From the IMG/VR virus record IMGVR_UViG_3300046820_000088, positions 1-64,000 of that record: a stretch of 64,000 bases of DNA; one strand, given 5' to 3'. The notes under the pieces were generated by a model that was not told the origin of the DNA, made no database searches, and was given only the letters and a program-made list of their open reading frames with translations. The position numbers were made by a program, and so were the translations under genes. This document shows, piece after piece, positions 19,001-29,627 of this stretch. Numbering within the stretch: the stretch's first letter is position 1; every line of letters starts with the position of its first letter. This DNA is from a virus.

Positions 19001-22000
19001 GTACTATGATACAAGGTCACGATGGTAGTCTAACAACTGCCTACGGAGACTTTAGAGATAACGTTATATTGGAGCTAGAATATAGAATCTATAACAACAT
19101 CAAACAAGAATACAACGAAGAAGTATTTGATATTGATAAAGTTTTAGGCGGCTATTATGGATCCGGATTCTACAATAAAGAACAACTGGACCTTATTGTT
19201 AATAGAGAGTTTTTAAAATGGATTGCAGATACAAATATCGATTATATTAATAATCAATACTTTGATAGCGAAAACCCATTTACCTATACCTATTCTAGAA
19301 TGTACGATCTAGCCGGATCTACTAACCTACCAGGATACTGGAGAGGAGTTTACAAGTGGTTCTATGACACTGATCGTCCTCACCGTTGTCCGTGGGAAAT
19401 GTTAGGATTTTCAGAAAAACCAGCATGGTGGGAAAGCGAATATGGCGTTGCACCATATACCAGCAACAACATGCTATTATGGGAAGATCTTAGAGACGGA
19501 GTTATTCGTCAAGGATCTCGAGCAGGTGTCCACCAACGTTATAAGAGAGAAACACTTTTATCTCACATTCCGGTAGATGCCGATGGTAACCTATTAAATC
19601 CTTTAGATGCAGGACTGGCGCAAGGTTTCTCTTTAGTAAACAGCAAGGGAGATTTTAAACTTGGTGATATTGCTCCTGTAGAACATGCGTGGAGATCTAG
19701 TTCTGAATGGCCATTTGCAATAATCATAGCAATGTCTTTGATGAAACCGTTTGAGTTTATCACCGATAGTTTGGATAGATCAAAAACAACAACAAACATA
19801 TTAGCACAAACAGTCAGTACGTCTACTGATTTGTTTTTAACATTATCTGATATTTCTGTACCAACAGTAACTGGATTACAAACTACAGGTCTAATAAACT
19901 ATATTGCCGATTATTTAAAGAACAAAAATCTTAACGATTCTGCAATCACAAATATCCTACAGAATATTGACGTTAAGTTGACTTCTAGATTGTCTGGATT
20001 TGTTGATCAGCAACAACAGAAATATATCTTAGACAGCAAAAATCCAAGAGCAACTTCCAGCAGCGTATTTGTCCCTCCGGAAAACTATGACATTATATTC
20101 AATGTAAGTTCTCCTATTTCTTTTATTTCATACAGTGGTGTGATATTTGAAAAGACTGAAAATGGCTGGAAGATAAATGGTTACGATAATGCTGAGCCTT
20201 TCTTTACATATTTTGAGCCAGTTCCTAGTCAGGTTGATCCGTTAATGAGAGTTGGCGGAGTTAGTGAGAGTTTTTACGAATGGACTGCTGAAAAGTTTTA
20301 TGGCAATGGAGTTATTGTTCGGTACAATAACGAATACTATAGAAGTTTAAAGAGCCATACTAGTGAAACAACATTTACTAATACTAGTTGGAAAAAACTT
20401 CCATCATTACCATTGACCGGTGGTGTAGAAGCATTTAAGAGAAGAACGTTTAATACTTTAAGAACAAAGCAACTCACCTACGGAACTATTCTAACTACGA
20501 TTCAAGAGGTAGTAGATTTCTTATTAGGTTATGAAGTTTATCTAAAATCTGTAGGATTATTATTTGACGGATATGATTCTGAAACACAGACTGCTAAAGA
20601 TTGGACAACAGCTTGTAAAGAGTTTATGTTCTGGACCAAGCACAACTGGGAAGCCGGATCATTATTGACTCTAAGTCCCTCGGCAAATAAAATTGAAATA
20701 TCCTTATCAGTTGGTGTTGCAGATAATGTATTAGATAGTTTTTACGATTATCAAATATTAAAAAGCGACGGAACTCCGTTGGCTCCTGCCTACATAAATG
20801 TAACCAGAGATTTTCAAAAGTTTTATTTAGAAACAACTAATACCCTTGAAGGTATCTACTACCTAAAAGTTTATTTCGTTCTAAAAGAGCACGTTGCTAT
20901 TTTTGATGATAGGACAGTGTTCAATGACGTTATCTATGACAAAACAACTGGATATCGTCAAGAACGAATCAAGACTCGTGGATTCCGTACGGTTGACTGG
21001 GACGGTGATTACACTAGCCCCGGATTCTTGTTTGATAATGTAAGAATAAACTCTTGGCAACCGTTTGTTGATTACAACCTGGGAGATATTGTAAGTTATA
21101 AATCTTATAACTGGGTTAGCAACTTTAATCAAACGGGAACAGAAGAGTTTGATAATGAAAAGTGGAGCAAACTAGATAGTACACCTACAAAATCTCTAGT
21201 GCCAAACTTTGATTATAGAATTAATCAGTTTGAAGATTATTTTGATTTAGATGCATATGGGCTAGGCTCTAGTCAACGCGATCTAGCAAGACATGCTATT
21301 GGTTATCAAACCAGAGACTATCTACAAGAACTAGCTGAAGACGAAGTAAGCCAGTTTAAGTTATATCAAGGCTTTATCAGAGAAAAAGGTACTTCTAATT
21401 CTGTAGTCAAAGTATTTGACAAGTTAAGCAGAACAACAGACGACAGTATTGTCCTTAACGAGGAGTGGGCATTTAGAGTAGGTCGTCTTGGCGGAACGGA
21501 CCAGTTGAGAGAAATTGAGTTTAGAATAGTTAAGGACAAACTAGAAATAAATCCACAGCCTATGCTGGTATTGCCTACGGTATATTCTGGATCTATTGTT
21601 GATCAATACCTCAGAATCAATCCTACAGACTTTACAGTAGCCGACACTCCTTTTACTGCTGAAATAAATCCAGTTGCACTGTATGACGGTCAAAATAGAT
21701 CAGCCGGCTATGTAAAGACAGACCAGATTAACTTTACAGTTAGAACACGAGACGATATTTTAGATCTCAATATCTACAGCTTTGTAGAAAATGACAGCGT
21801 CTGGGTAACATTTGATGGACCGTCTTGGTCTGTTATAAGATATAACGAATCTCCGGTCTTGTCAGTTGAGTCGTTTGAAAAATCTGGAACAACAGTTACT
21901 ATCAACACCAATAGAAGCCATACACTTGCTGTTGGTGATATTATCGGTCTAAAGGATGTTATAAATCTAACAGGATTCTTTAAACTAACCGACATTGGTT

Positions 22001-25000
22001 TTAGAACTTTAACTGTTGAAGTAGCCGAAGGTGTTGAAAATCCAGAGTTTGACTCCAGTACAACAGTAAACATTCATATGTTTACAAACGCTAGATTTGG
22101 GTCATATCAAGATGTTGATCCTAGACAAGTCGCATTGTTGAAGTATGGATCAAAACTATGGATTGATTCTAACGAAGACAATCTATGGGAAGTTGTTGAG
22201 AAAACTCAACAGTTTTCTGTCAAGGATCTAGCAGACTACGGAACAAGTACTCCTGAACAGACAGGTTATGCTATCAAATATATTGACAGTTTGAAGCAGA
22301 TTATCTCTAGTATGCCTAGACAAGGATTTGTGATGTCCTATGTTGAAACCTCGGCAGGACTAGGATTAAGACAAATCATTGCACCGTCAAGTGATTACAC
22401 TTCTAAAATAGCATATTCTTTTGGTAAGTCATTGGATGTTACTCCTGATGCTAAGTTTATGGTAGTTGGTTCTCCGGATGCAGGATATATTACATCGACG
22501 TTTAGAGGAGACTTTGATTTCTCTGGACAATACTTTATTGGAGAAACAGTTCTCTTCGAAGGAAGACTTTGGACAGCAGTAAACGATGTTGTTGGTGATG
22601 GCAGCAGTATTAATGTTTATAATCAAGATTGGAAACTAGAAACTCTTCTAGTTGGAAATCCTATAGGCCGCGGAGTTGGCTACGGTAATCAAGGCATGGT
22701 TACTATATTCAAGTGGCAAGACCAACAGTGGACTGAAGACTTAACAATCATTAGTCCGCGACCTTCCGACGGCGAACATTTTGGACACAAGGTTACACTG
22801 GCACAATCTGGTTCTACATATTATATGGCAGTTTCTGCTCCTGGATCCCAAGATAGCAGAGGTCGTGTATACTTGTACATTTACGAAAACAGTCAATGGA
22901 GGCATTTAGAATCTACTGCATATCAAGGCCTATATACCAACGGAGAGTTTTATCCGGCCGATACAATAGTTTGGTCAAATGGTTCATTATGGGAAGCTAC
23001 TTCGGATGTTACCGGAACTTCCGGAGGCCTAATAGTTGATTCTTTAAGCTGGACAAAACTAGATCCTATTGCAACATCCTGCTCTTTGCCTAAAAACGTA
23101 ACAGTTGACGACGACGGTTCTACACTTGAGTCCGGAATGTTGTCAGGCACTGACCTAAGCGAACTAACCAAACAAGGCGATCAGTTTGGTTCAGTTATGT
23201 CTATGAATAGAGATGGTAGTATCCTAGTTGTTGGTGTACCGTTGAGTGACGACCAATACTTTGCAAACTATCGCGGAGACTGGAAGTTATGGGAAACATA
23301 CACTGAGGGTGATGTTATAAGATACTATGATCCAGCAGAAGGATATTGGACTTATCATAAACTTGTTGATCCAAGAGAAGATGTTGAAGATTCTTCTATT
23401 GTATACACAAATACTGGAACAGAACCAGTTGGCAGTCCTTGGGAAAATGTCGGCGACAGTACAGTAAAAACTACTGGTAAGGTCTACGTCTATCAAAGAG
23501 ATGCTAACAAGCGATATTCACTCAAGCAGACAATCTCTGCAGGTTCCCTAGTCGACATCAATGATCTAGGAACAACCGAAACCATCAGCTCAGGCGATGA
23601 ATTTGGTTATAGTTTAGATATTGATTCTACCGGAACAACTATTGTAGTAAGCAGTCCAGAAGCAGATATTAATGGACAAAATCAAGGATCTGTTTATATT
23701 TTTAAAACAACTGATTTTACAAACTTGTCTTACAGACTAAAGCAGAAAATCGAAAGTTTTGAAAACTTTACAAATGAGTTTTTTGGATCAAGTGTGAGCA
23801 TTAGTGCAGGTACCGAGAGAGTAATAGTCGGTGCTAAAAATGCTCCTTACAAACTGGTAACTAGATTTGATACAGGTTTAGGCACATACTTTGATCAAGG
23901 TAAAACAGTTTTCTCAGAAAGTCAAGGGTATCCTGGGCAAGTCTATGTTTTTGAAAGAAAAGATCAACAGTACATGTTGGTAGAAAAACTACAAGCAGAG
24001 TTAATCAACAATGAATCTTTTGGATTTAGTGTTGACTGTACATCCTCAGTTGTAGTTGTTGGATCTCCGACTTACAAACAAGAAGATGTATTAGTTGGCA
24101 GAATAAGACTATTCAAGAAGAGTACTACAGAAAACTCCCTCAAGACACTATCGAATCAAACTGATCTAGTTGATATATCAAAGTTAAAAACTATTTCTTT
24201 ATATGATCCTCAAAAGAATGTTAAGATCTCTGACATTGATATTGTTGATCATTTCAAGATGAAAGTTTTAGGTATTGCAGAACAAGAGATCAAGTTTAAG
24301 ACAATGTATGATCCTGCAATTTATAATGTAGGAACAGAAGACCAGGTAGTTGATAACAGTCAAACATGGTTTGAAAAACATGTCGGTGAACTATGGTGGG
24401 ACCTAAACACTGTAAAATGGATCAACTACGAACAAGGGGATATTTCTTATCGTGCAGGTAACTGGAACAGTCTAGCATTTGGTGCTAGTGTTGATATTTA
24501 CGAATGGGTAGAAACTCCTTTATTGCCTTCCGAATGGTCGCTTATTGCTGATTCAGTAGAAGGCCTAGTTAACGGCATTTCTGGACAGCCTTTATACACC
24601 GACGATACTGTTTATTGTGTTAAAGAGATATACAATACTTCAACAGGCCTAACTACCGGAACATTGTATTACTATTGGGTTAAGAATAAAAAGATTTTAC
24701 CCACTGATGTTACTGGAAGAAAACTTGCTGCAACAGAAGTTGCAGCATTGATTGAATCCCCTGCATCTTCTGGTACTCCTTTTATTGCCTTTATTGATAA
24801 AGACAAGTTCTTGGCCTACAACTTTGATTCATTAATATCTGCTGATACAGCATTAATGAATATTCAGTATCTAAAAAATACCAAGCCATTAAATCTAATA
24901 CACAACGAGTATCAGTTATTAACTGAAGCACAAGCAGATAGCTTGCCGAGCGCATCTTTAGAAACTAAGTGGATTGACAGCTTAGTAGGCTTCGATCTAA

Positions 25001-28000
25001 CAGGCAATACTGTACCTGATACAAAACTGCCTGCAAAACAAAAATATGGTTTAGGATTTAGACCTAGACAAAGTATGTTTGTTGATAGACTGAAAGTTTT
25101 AAAGGTAGTGGTAGAAAATGTTAACTCTATTCTAATGACACAGCCATTTGCTGATACAGTTGATTACAAGAATTTAAATCTTGTAGATACTGCACCAGTT
25201 GCCGAGTTGAGAGAATACGATCTTGCTGTAGATTCTTACATTGATTTAACACAAGTCGGTACTATCAGAATCAAACAGGCTGTCTTAACACCGAACATTG
25301 TTGATGGAAAGATTGACACTATTGATATTACGGATCCCGGATTTGGATATAGAGTCGTTCCTACTATTAAGATTGAAGGGACTGGATACGGAGCAACAGC
25401 AGTTGCTACACTAGATACCCAAGGAAGAATCTCTTCAGTTACTGTTTTACAGAAGGGTAAAAAATATAGTTCTGCTATTGCTAAGATTAGACCATTCTCT
25501 GTGTTAATAAACTCAGACGAAACATCTAATAACTATTGGACAATCTATGCATGGGATCAGCAACGCAAGATTTTTTATCGTAGTAAATCGCAAGGCTATG
25601 ATACCACTAGATATTGGGAATATGCAGATTGGTGGGCAACTGGATATTCTTCATCTACTAGAGTAAACAAAGAAATCACAGAGTTTTATTTAGAATCTAC
25701 ATTAACACTTCATGTTGGAGACCTAATAAGAGTAAAAGAATTTACCAATGGCGGTTGGGCAGTTTTAGAGCGCACAGAAGAAGGTGCAGGAACATTGCTT
25801 GGCAAGTACATCTTGATTGGAAGAGAAAATGGTACAATTCAGTTGAAAAACACACTATATAATTCTTCTACATCGTCGATTGGTTTCGACAACGTAAGTT
25901 CGTATGATGCTGCTTTCTATGATCTTCAACCAACTGTAGAACTTAGAAACATTCTAAGAGCAATCAAAGAAGATATTTTTGTTAACAATCTACGAGTTGA
26001 ATGGAATAAACTATTCTTTACCTGTATTCGTTATGCGTTCTCTGAACAGCTTTATATTGATTGGGCATTTAAGACAAGTTTCTTAAATGCAGTACATAAT
26101 GTTGGCGACCTAGAGCAGCGAACAAACTATAAGAATGATAACCTCGATGCATTTAGACAATACTTAGCAGAGGTCAAACCTTATAGAACCAGCATACGTG
26201 AATACACTAGTAGATACACCGAAATACAAACTACCAACTCTTCAGTTACTGACTTTGACTCGCCACCGGTATACTCAACAGAGTACGGAACAATACTTCC
26301 AGTAAACGAGTCATATGATAGATTCAACGAATATCCGTGGAAGTGGTTTGCAGACAATCAAGGATATTCTATAACCTCAATCGAGGTAGCAGAAGTTGGT
26401 GCTGGTTATACTAGTGCTCCGACAGTTATTATTGAAGGCAACGGTATTGGAGCTCAAGCTAAAGCCTATATCTCTAGCGGTAAGATTTCTGGAATAGTAA
26501 TCTTAAACGAAGGGTCTGGATATACACAGACTCCTGTAGTGACCCTAGTGGGTGGAAACGGCGCAGGTAATGCTGTTGCTAAAGCTGTTGCTATTTTAGG
26601 CAAAGGTAAGATTAGAAACTTTAATATTTCTGTTAAGTTTGACAGAATTTCTAAAGAAGGTATCTATCAAAACTTATCTCAAACACAGACCTTTACAGCA
26701 ACCGGCCAAAGTTCAGTTATTAACTTGAACTATGCTCCTACACAAGATAAGAGTAAGATTATAATCTTGAAAAATAGTCAACCTGTATTAAACTCTGAAT
26801 ACACAATCAGTTTATACAAGTCGTCAGTTGACACTTATAGTCTATTGAAAGGAAAAATAACATTCAAAACTCCGCCCGAGAAAGGAGATGTTATTGAAGT
26901 TACCTACGAAAAGAATGACTCTTTGCTAGACAGCATTAACCGAATTGAAAAATATTATGCTCCAAAGCCTGGAATGAAAGGCAAGGAGATGAATCAGTTA
27001 ATGACTGGTATCGACTTCGGTGGTGTTCAGATTCAAGGTACAACATTTGATGTAACAGGCGGATGGGATGCTCTTCCATGGTTTACTGATGGTTGGGACG
27101 GAGTTGAATCTAATGCAGATCATTATGTGGTTACTGATGGTTCAACTACTACTGTTACCTTACCTTCTGCTCCTGCGGTTGATCAGATGATTACAGTCTA
27201 CATTAAAAGAGCCGGAGAACAACGAGCTACAAGAATAGATGATCCTTATTATGGAATGTATGACGGGTCTACTATTCAACCCAATGGCAAAGTCGAGGCT
27301 CCGTTAACTGCTGTTATGCCAACATTTATCGGAAATGGTGTAACTAGAGAAGTTGAAATAGGACAGTATGTTAGAACATACTCCGGTGACACGTTAATAT
27401 TCAGACCTATTGAAAGTGATGGTTCTGTGACTATCAACGATGTAAACTTACTTGATACTCGTTTAAGCGGCGGCTCTTTATCTGCGATAGATAATGCCTA
27501 TGTATCTGCAACTGGATTACTAGCAGAAGATATTAATGTTGACGGTGGAAAGTTTAGCAGTCCTGACTACGTTCCTGCAACAGAAGAAAATATTCCTGGC
27601 CAGGTTCTAGATAGTGTTAGCATTAAGGTCTTTACTTCGTCAGTGTCTGGTGCAACACCGTTACAAACAAAGATCTATACCGCTAACGGAACTACTACTA
27701 GCTTTGCAATAGGACTAAAAGTTTTAGAAGCACAGTCTGTAATAGTATATGTTGATAAGATTAAACAAACTGATTACTCTTTAGACTTTATTAATAATGT
27801 TGTTGATTTTACAACTGCACCAGCAGAGAGACAACTTGTAGAAATTATTTCTATTGGTATCGGCGGCGTTGAGATTTTAGATTATCAGGAATATGTTGCT
27901 GACGGTGAAACTAGTTTGTTCTTAACCAAGGCCAAATACAATCAAACTCAATCAGTAGTTGTTACTGTAGACGGAGTGATGATTGATCTCGGGTTTATTG

Positions 28001-29598
28001 AAAGTACCGGTATAGTTGATCAAATCGGTATGACCTTGATACAGTTTGGTATCAAGCCTTCTAGAAGACAAGTGGTTAAGATTATCTGCTTGGGTGTTGC
28101 TCTTGATACTGATTCAGGCGGCCAATCAATCATCCGTATTAATCAGCAACAACTAACTTTCGAAGGAAGCACCCGCAGTTTTGACTTAGATAAGTTTGTA
28201 ACTTTGTCTAGAGGTTCAACACAACCTAGCATGGTAGTTGAAGTTAACGGCCGAGCACTTGTAGGTGTTGATACTTCTTATAGAGTATATGACGGTACTA
28301 ATAATAGAATTGTTGTGGGCGTTGATCCAGAAGAAGCAGTTGGTACTATTACTTCCGGTAACATCAAAGTATTTTTAAATGGTCGCTTGTTGAGATTTGT
28401 TATCGAATATACTTACGACGGTAATCAAAATACTATTGAAGTACCGTCAACTTCTCTAGAAATAGGAGATATTATTAAAGTTGAATCTGATGTTAGAGCA
28501 GAGTATTATGTTGACGGCAGCAATCTAGTTATTAGTGATCTAGTAACATTAGTCGATGAAGATATTATCGACGTTACTTGGTTCAGCGAATACCCAACTA
28601 TGGATCTAATATCCGACGAGTTTACAGGCGGTAAGGTTCAATATCAGCTTGCTAGAACACCGTTGAGTGTTAGCTATGTATGGGTATACAAGAACGGAGA
28701 ACGCTTAACTCAAGATCAAGAATACTATATTTCTCTACAAAGAAGAGCAGTTTATCTAACTATTCCTACAACTACAGATGACAAGATTAAAATAGTTCAG
28801 TTCTCTAGCGATGTATTTGCATTACCTAGTGCATACGAGATCTATAAGGATATGTTAAACGTTTATCACTATAAGCGATATTCTAAGAATTCCGTAGTGC
28901 TGACAAAGGATCTCTATTACTATGATCAACAGATTGAAGTAAGTGACGGATCTATATTAGCAACACCTGTTAAAAATAGAAATATTCCGGGCGTAGTTAC
29001 AATAAACGGAGAAAGAATTGAGTATCTAGAGAAGTCGGGCAACATCCTTAGCCAACTAAGAAGAGGTAGTTTGGGCACAGCCATTGGCGATGTTTATACA
29101 GTCGGTGTAGCTGTAGTTGATGTAGGATACAAAGATACTATTCCGTATTCTGAATCTCAAGATAAACTTGATTTTATCAGCGACGGTAGCAGTTTATTAG
29201 TAGGTCCTCTAGAATTTACTCCGCAGCAGGGCAGCAGATCTACATGGTATAGATCAAGTATCCCTGTAGAATATGGTGCCTGCGACACGCTAGAAGTGTT
29301 TGTAGCAGGTCGTAGACTAAGAAAGAACCCTATGGACGTCTACGACGAAGAACTAGGTGCTGGCAGCCCTAGTGCAGACGTCCAGGTTGAAGCTGAGTTT
29401 TCAGTAGATGGACTAAATCCATACATAAGACTAACTTCAGCGCCAGCAGCAGGAACAAGAATAACAGTTATTAGAAAAACTGGACAAGTTTGGTACGAAA
29501 AAGGCGCAGCTACTATTACTACTGGGAAAACTTTACTAGAAAACAATACTTCTATTGCTAGATTTATTGTTGCTAAGACTACTGATTTGCCCGAATAA
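16051..29598 (+). CDS. Giant 4515-residue baseplate/tail structural protein
   Basis: One uninterrupted frame of 13.5 kb, about a fifth of the window. The N-terminus (SELLPKVFQTPANEKFMAGV, then LVQPGVLEKTVGYIGRRYGK) resembles large structural proteins of T4-like marine phages found after gp6, where T4 has gp7 and gp8. Residues about 2120-2690 contain six FG-GAP-like units (FGHKVTL, FGSVMSM, FGYSLDI, FGSSVSI and FGFSVDC, each followed about ten residues later by VVGSP-like ends), suggesting a beta-propeller. Between blades and near 1410 and 1670 are Trp/Tyr modules of the form GD.V.Y....Y......W that resemble chitin-type carbohydrate-binding modules. GAGY..AP/GA.A units occur near 3095 and 3445. 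The C-terminal 700 residues are repeated short beta-units. No peptidase or lyase motif was seen. It starts 2 bp after gp6 without a clear Shine-Dalgarno. Confidence 0.85.
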   Translation: MSDKKFPNSDLPIRKTSELLPKVFQTPANEKFMAGVLDPLVQPGVLEKTVGYIGRRYGKTYKGSDVYLDSDNTLRSRYQLEPGVVVTENNKISKFYDYIDFKNQLRFFGNTEERDDLVTAQEHYAWNPPIDWDKFVNFREYYWVPEGPPAITITGQAQNIVSGYTVRLGNNSTYVFTPDGYTVNPTLTLYRGQTYKFNVNAPTDGLVFRSVYDSGSPFQSPIEYKKGVTNNGTENGVITFTVPFDAPDMIYYQSKVDVNRLGRFMISDVESNTKINIEKEILGKPTYTSSNDIVLSNGMNVRFTGMVTPEKYASDTWIVEGVGSAIHLVRLQDLVVSPALNANVPEVLFDNAGFDADPFDDATAYPLSKDYVLINRASPDNNPWSRYNRWFHRSVLEQAHAFNNSSFESTEETRAKRPIIEFNIGIQLYNHGSIAKATVDYVDTFTTDVFSKIEGSLGYNVDGEQLFEGARLLVINDSDSLVNNKIYKVTFITHNNTKQISLRETEDSVSSIGEGVLVRRGNVNKSLMYHFSGTAWVKSQEKTAINQAPMIDAFDKNGVSFSDTDTYPVSSFKGTELVSYKKGVSVVDSELGFSLSYLNIDNVGDIEFEFDWDKDTFTYQNQQFVLSKKVNSGFFKFNPAGEYDNGWKKSAEKYIQAIIDSQIISAPTSTVQFNTVDWNTDKALEIYFYINGKKYTGEFSRAGSNFTLGQTLAANDVVVIKVFGDIIPNQGYYEIPVGLEKNPLNSNLLEFTLGTASDHVSTAIEFNNEFIGSYPGNSNLRDLSPYITHGKRFLKHAGIPSVAISLLCDKDVNLIKSLQFSKKSYTEFKNNFVKLSTTLYYNQTPADFVDDILSEMARTKTSITPFSDTDMVGSGAHTKIEYTVEDTGIKTFALSSKFSLDTLSRKAVYVYLNDVQLLVNTQYEFNSSFGFVQLKVDLQEGDRIEIREYASTAYNFIPATPTKLGLYKKYTPMIFVDNTYVTPRTMIQGHDGSLTTAYGDFRDNVILELEYRIYNNIKQEYNEEVFDIDKVLGGYYGSGFYNKEQLDLIVNREFLKWIADTNIDYINNQYFDSENPFTYTYSRMYDLAGSTNLPGYWRGVYKWFYDTDRPHRCPWEMLGFSEKPAWWESEYGVAPYTSNNMLLWEDLRDGVIRQGSRAGVHQRYKRETLLSHIPVDADGNLLNPLDAGLAQGFSLVNSKGDFKLGDIAPVEHAWRSSSEWPFAIIIAMSLMKPFEFITDSLDRSKTTTNILAQTVSTSTDLFLTLSDISVPTVTGLQTTGLINYIADYLKNKNLNDSAITNILQNIDVKLTSRLSGFVDQQQQKYILDSKNPRATSSSVFVPPENYDIIFNVSSPISFISYSGVIFEKTENGWKINGYDNAEPFFTYFEPVPSQVDPLMRVGGVSESFYEWTAEKFYGNGVIVRYNNEYYRSLKSHTSETTFTNTSWKKLPSLPLTGGVEAFKRRTFNTLRTKQLTYGTILTTIQEVVDFLLGYEVYLKSVGLLFDGYDSETQTAKDWTTACKEFMFWTKHNWEAGSLLTLSPSANKIEISLSVGVADNVLDSFYDYQILKSDGTPLAPAYINVTRDFQKFYLETTNTLEGIYYLKVYFVLKEHVAIFDDRTVFNDVIYDKTTGYRQERIKTRGFRTVDWDGDYTSPGFLFDNVRINSWQPFVDYNLGDIVSYKSYNWVSNFNQTGTEEFDNEKWSKLDSTPTKSLVPNFDYRINQFEDYFDLDAYGLGSSQRDLARHAIGYQTRDYLQELAEDEVSQFKLYQGFIREKGTSNSVVKVFDKLSRTTDDSIVLNEEWAFRVGRLGGTDQLREIEFRIVKDKLEINPQPMLVLPTVYSGSIVDQYLRINPTDFTVADTPFTAEINPVALYDGQNRSAGYVKTDQINFTVRTRDDILDLNIYSFVENDSVWVTFDGPSWSVIRYNESPVLSVESFEKSGTTVTINTNRSHTLAVGDIIGLKDVINLTGFFKLTDIGFRTLTVEVAEGVENPEFDSSTTVNIHMFTNARFGSYQDVDPRQVALLKYGSKLWIDSNEDNLWEVVEKTQQFSVKDLADYGTSTPEQTGYAIKYIDSLKQIISSMPRQGFVMSYVETSAGLGLRQIIAPSSDYTSKIAYSFGKSLDVTPDAKFMVVGSPDAGYITSTFRGDFDFSGQYFIGETVLFEGRLWTAVNDVVGDGSSINVYNQDWKLETLLVGNPIGRGVGYGNQGMVTIFKWQDQQWTEDLTIISPRPSDGEHFGHKVTLAQSGSTYYMAVSAPGSQDSRGRVYLYIYENSQWRHLESTAYQGLYTNGEFYPADTIVWSNGSLWEATSDVTGTSGGLIVDSLSWTKLDPIATSCSLPKNVTVDDDGSTLESGMLSGTDLSELTKQGDQFGSVMSMNRDGSILVVGVPLSDDQYFANYRGDWKLWETYTEGDVIRYYDPAEGYWTYHKLVDPREDVEDSSIVYTNTGTEPVGSPWENVGDSTVKTTGKVYVYQRDANKRYSLKQTISAGSLVDINDLGTTETISSGDEFGYSLDIDSTGTTIVVSSPEADINGQNQGSVYIFKTTDFTNLSYRLKQKIESFENFTNEFFGSSVSISAGTERVIVGAKNAPYKLVTRFDTGLGTYFDQGKTVFSESQGYPGQVYVFERKDQQYMLVEKLQAELINNESFGFSVDCTSSVVVVGSPTYKQEDVLVGRIRLFKKSTTENSLKTLSNQTDLVDISKLKTISLYDPQKNVKISDIDIVDHFKMKVLGIAEQEIKFKTMYDPAIYNVGTEDQVVDNSQTWFEKHVGELWWDLNTVKWINYEQGDISYRAGNWNSLAFGASVDIYEWVETPLLPSEWSLIADSVEGLVNGISGQPLYTDDTVYCVKEIYNTSTGLTTGTLYYYWVKNKKILPTDVTGRKLAATEVAALIESPASSGTPFIAFIDKDKFLAYNFDSLISADTALMNIQYLKNTKPLNLIHNEYQLLTEAQADSLPSASLETKWIDSLVGFDLTGNTVPDTKLPAKQKYGLGFRPRQSMFVDRLKVLKVVVENVNSILMTQPFADTVDYKNLNLVDTAPVAELREYDLAVDSYIDLTQVGTIRIKQAVLTPNIVDGKIDTIDITDPGFGYRVVPTIKIEGTGYGATAVATLDTQGRISSVTVLQKGKKYSSAIAKIRPFSVLINSDETSNNYWTIYAWDQQRKIFYRSKSQGYDTTRYWEYADWWATGYSSSTRVNKEITEFYLESTLTLHVGDLIRVKEFTNGGWAVLERTEEGAGTLLGKYILIGRENGTIQLKNTLYNSSTSSIGFDNVSSYDAAFYDLQPTVELRNILRAIKEDIFVNNLRVEWNKLFFTCIRYAFSEQLYIDWAFKTSFLNAVHNVGDLEQRTNYKNDNLDAFRQYLAEVKPYRTSIREYTSRYTEIQTTNSSVTDFDSPPVYSTEYGTILPVNESYDRFNEYPWKWFADNQGYSITSIEVAEVGAGYTSAPTVIIEGNGIGAQAKAYISSGKISGIVILNEGSGYTQTPVVTLVGGNGAGNAVAKAVAILGKGKIRNFNISVKFDRISKEGIYQNLSQTQTFTATGQSSVINLNYAPTQDKSKIIILKNSQPVLNSEYTISLYKSSVDTYSLLKGKITFKTPPEKGDVIEVTYEKNDSLLDSINRIEKYYAPKPGMKGKEMNQLMTGIDFGGVQIQGTTFDVTGGWDALPWFTDGWDGVESNADHYVVTDGSTTTVTLPSAPAVDQMITVYIKRAGEQRATRIDDPYYGMYDGSTIQPNGKVEAPLTAVMPTFIGNGVTREVEIGQYVRTYSGDTLIFRPIESDGSVTINDVNLLDTRLSGGSLSAIDNAYVSATGLLAEDINVDGGKFSSPDYVPATEENIPGQVLDSVSIKVFTSSVSGATPLQTKIYTANGTTTSFAIGLKVLEAQSVIVYVDKIKQTDYSLDFINNVVDFTTAPAERQLVEIISIGIGGVEILDYQEYVADGETSLFLTKAKYNQTQSVVVTVDGVMIDLGFIESTGIVDQIGMTLIQFGIKPSRRQVVKIICLGVALDTDSGGQSIIRINQQQLTFEGSTRSFDLDKFVTLSRGSTQPSMVVEVNGRALVGVDTSYRVYDGTNNRIVVGVDPEEAVGTITSGNIKVFLNGRLLRFVIEYTYDGNQNTIEVPSTSLEIGDIIKVESDVRAEYYVDGSNLVISDLVTLVDEDIIDVTWFSEYPTMDLISDEFTGGKVQYQLARTPLSVSYVWVYKNGERLTQDQEYYISLQRRAVYLTIPTTTDDKIKIVQFSSDVFALPSAYEIYKDMLNVYHYKRYSKNSVVLTKDLYYYDQQIEVSDGSILATPVKNRNIPGVVTINGERIEYLEKSGNILSQLRRGSLGTAIGDVYTVGVAVVDVGYKDTIPYSESQDKLDFISDGSSLLVGPLEFTPQQGSRSTWYRSSIPVEYGACDTLEVFVAGRRLRKNPMDVYDEELGAGSPSADVQVEAEFSVDGLNPYIRLTSAPAAGTRITVIRKTGQVWYEKGAATITTGKTLLENNTSIARFIVAKTTDLPE

Positions 29599-29601
29599 AT
29601 A
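29594..29601 (+). promoter_or_regulatory. T4-type late promoter
   Basis: AATAAATA overlapping the last codon and stop of the giant gene. A start near 29608 would exclude the ATG at 29607 and leave a leader of about 20 nt with AAGAGA before the ATG at 29628. This supports 29628 as the start of the next gene. Confidence 0.55.
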
Positions 29602-29627
29602 TACTTATGGAATCAAAAGAGACAAAT

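Noticed and set aside
22420-24080. FG-GAP repeats as an integrin-like receptor of host origin
   Set aside because: They are part of a single phage structural frame; a propeller module in a tail protein explains them better.
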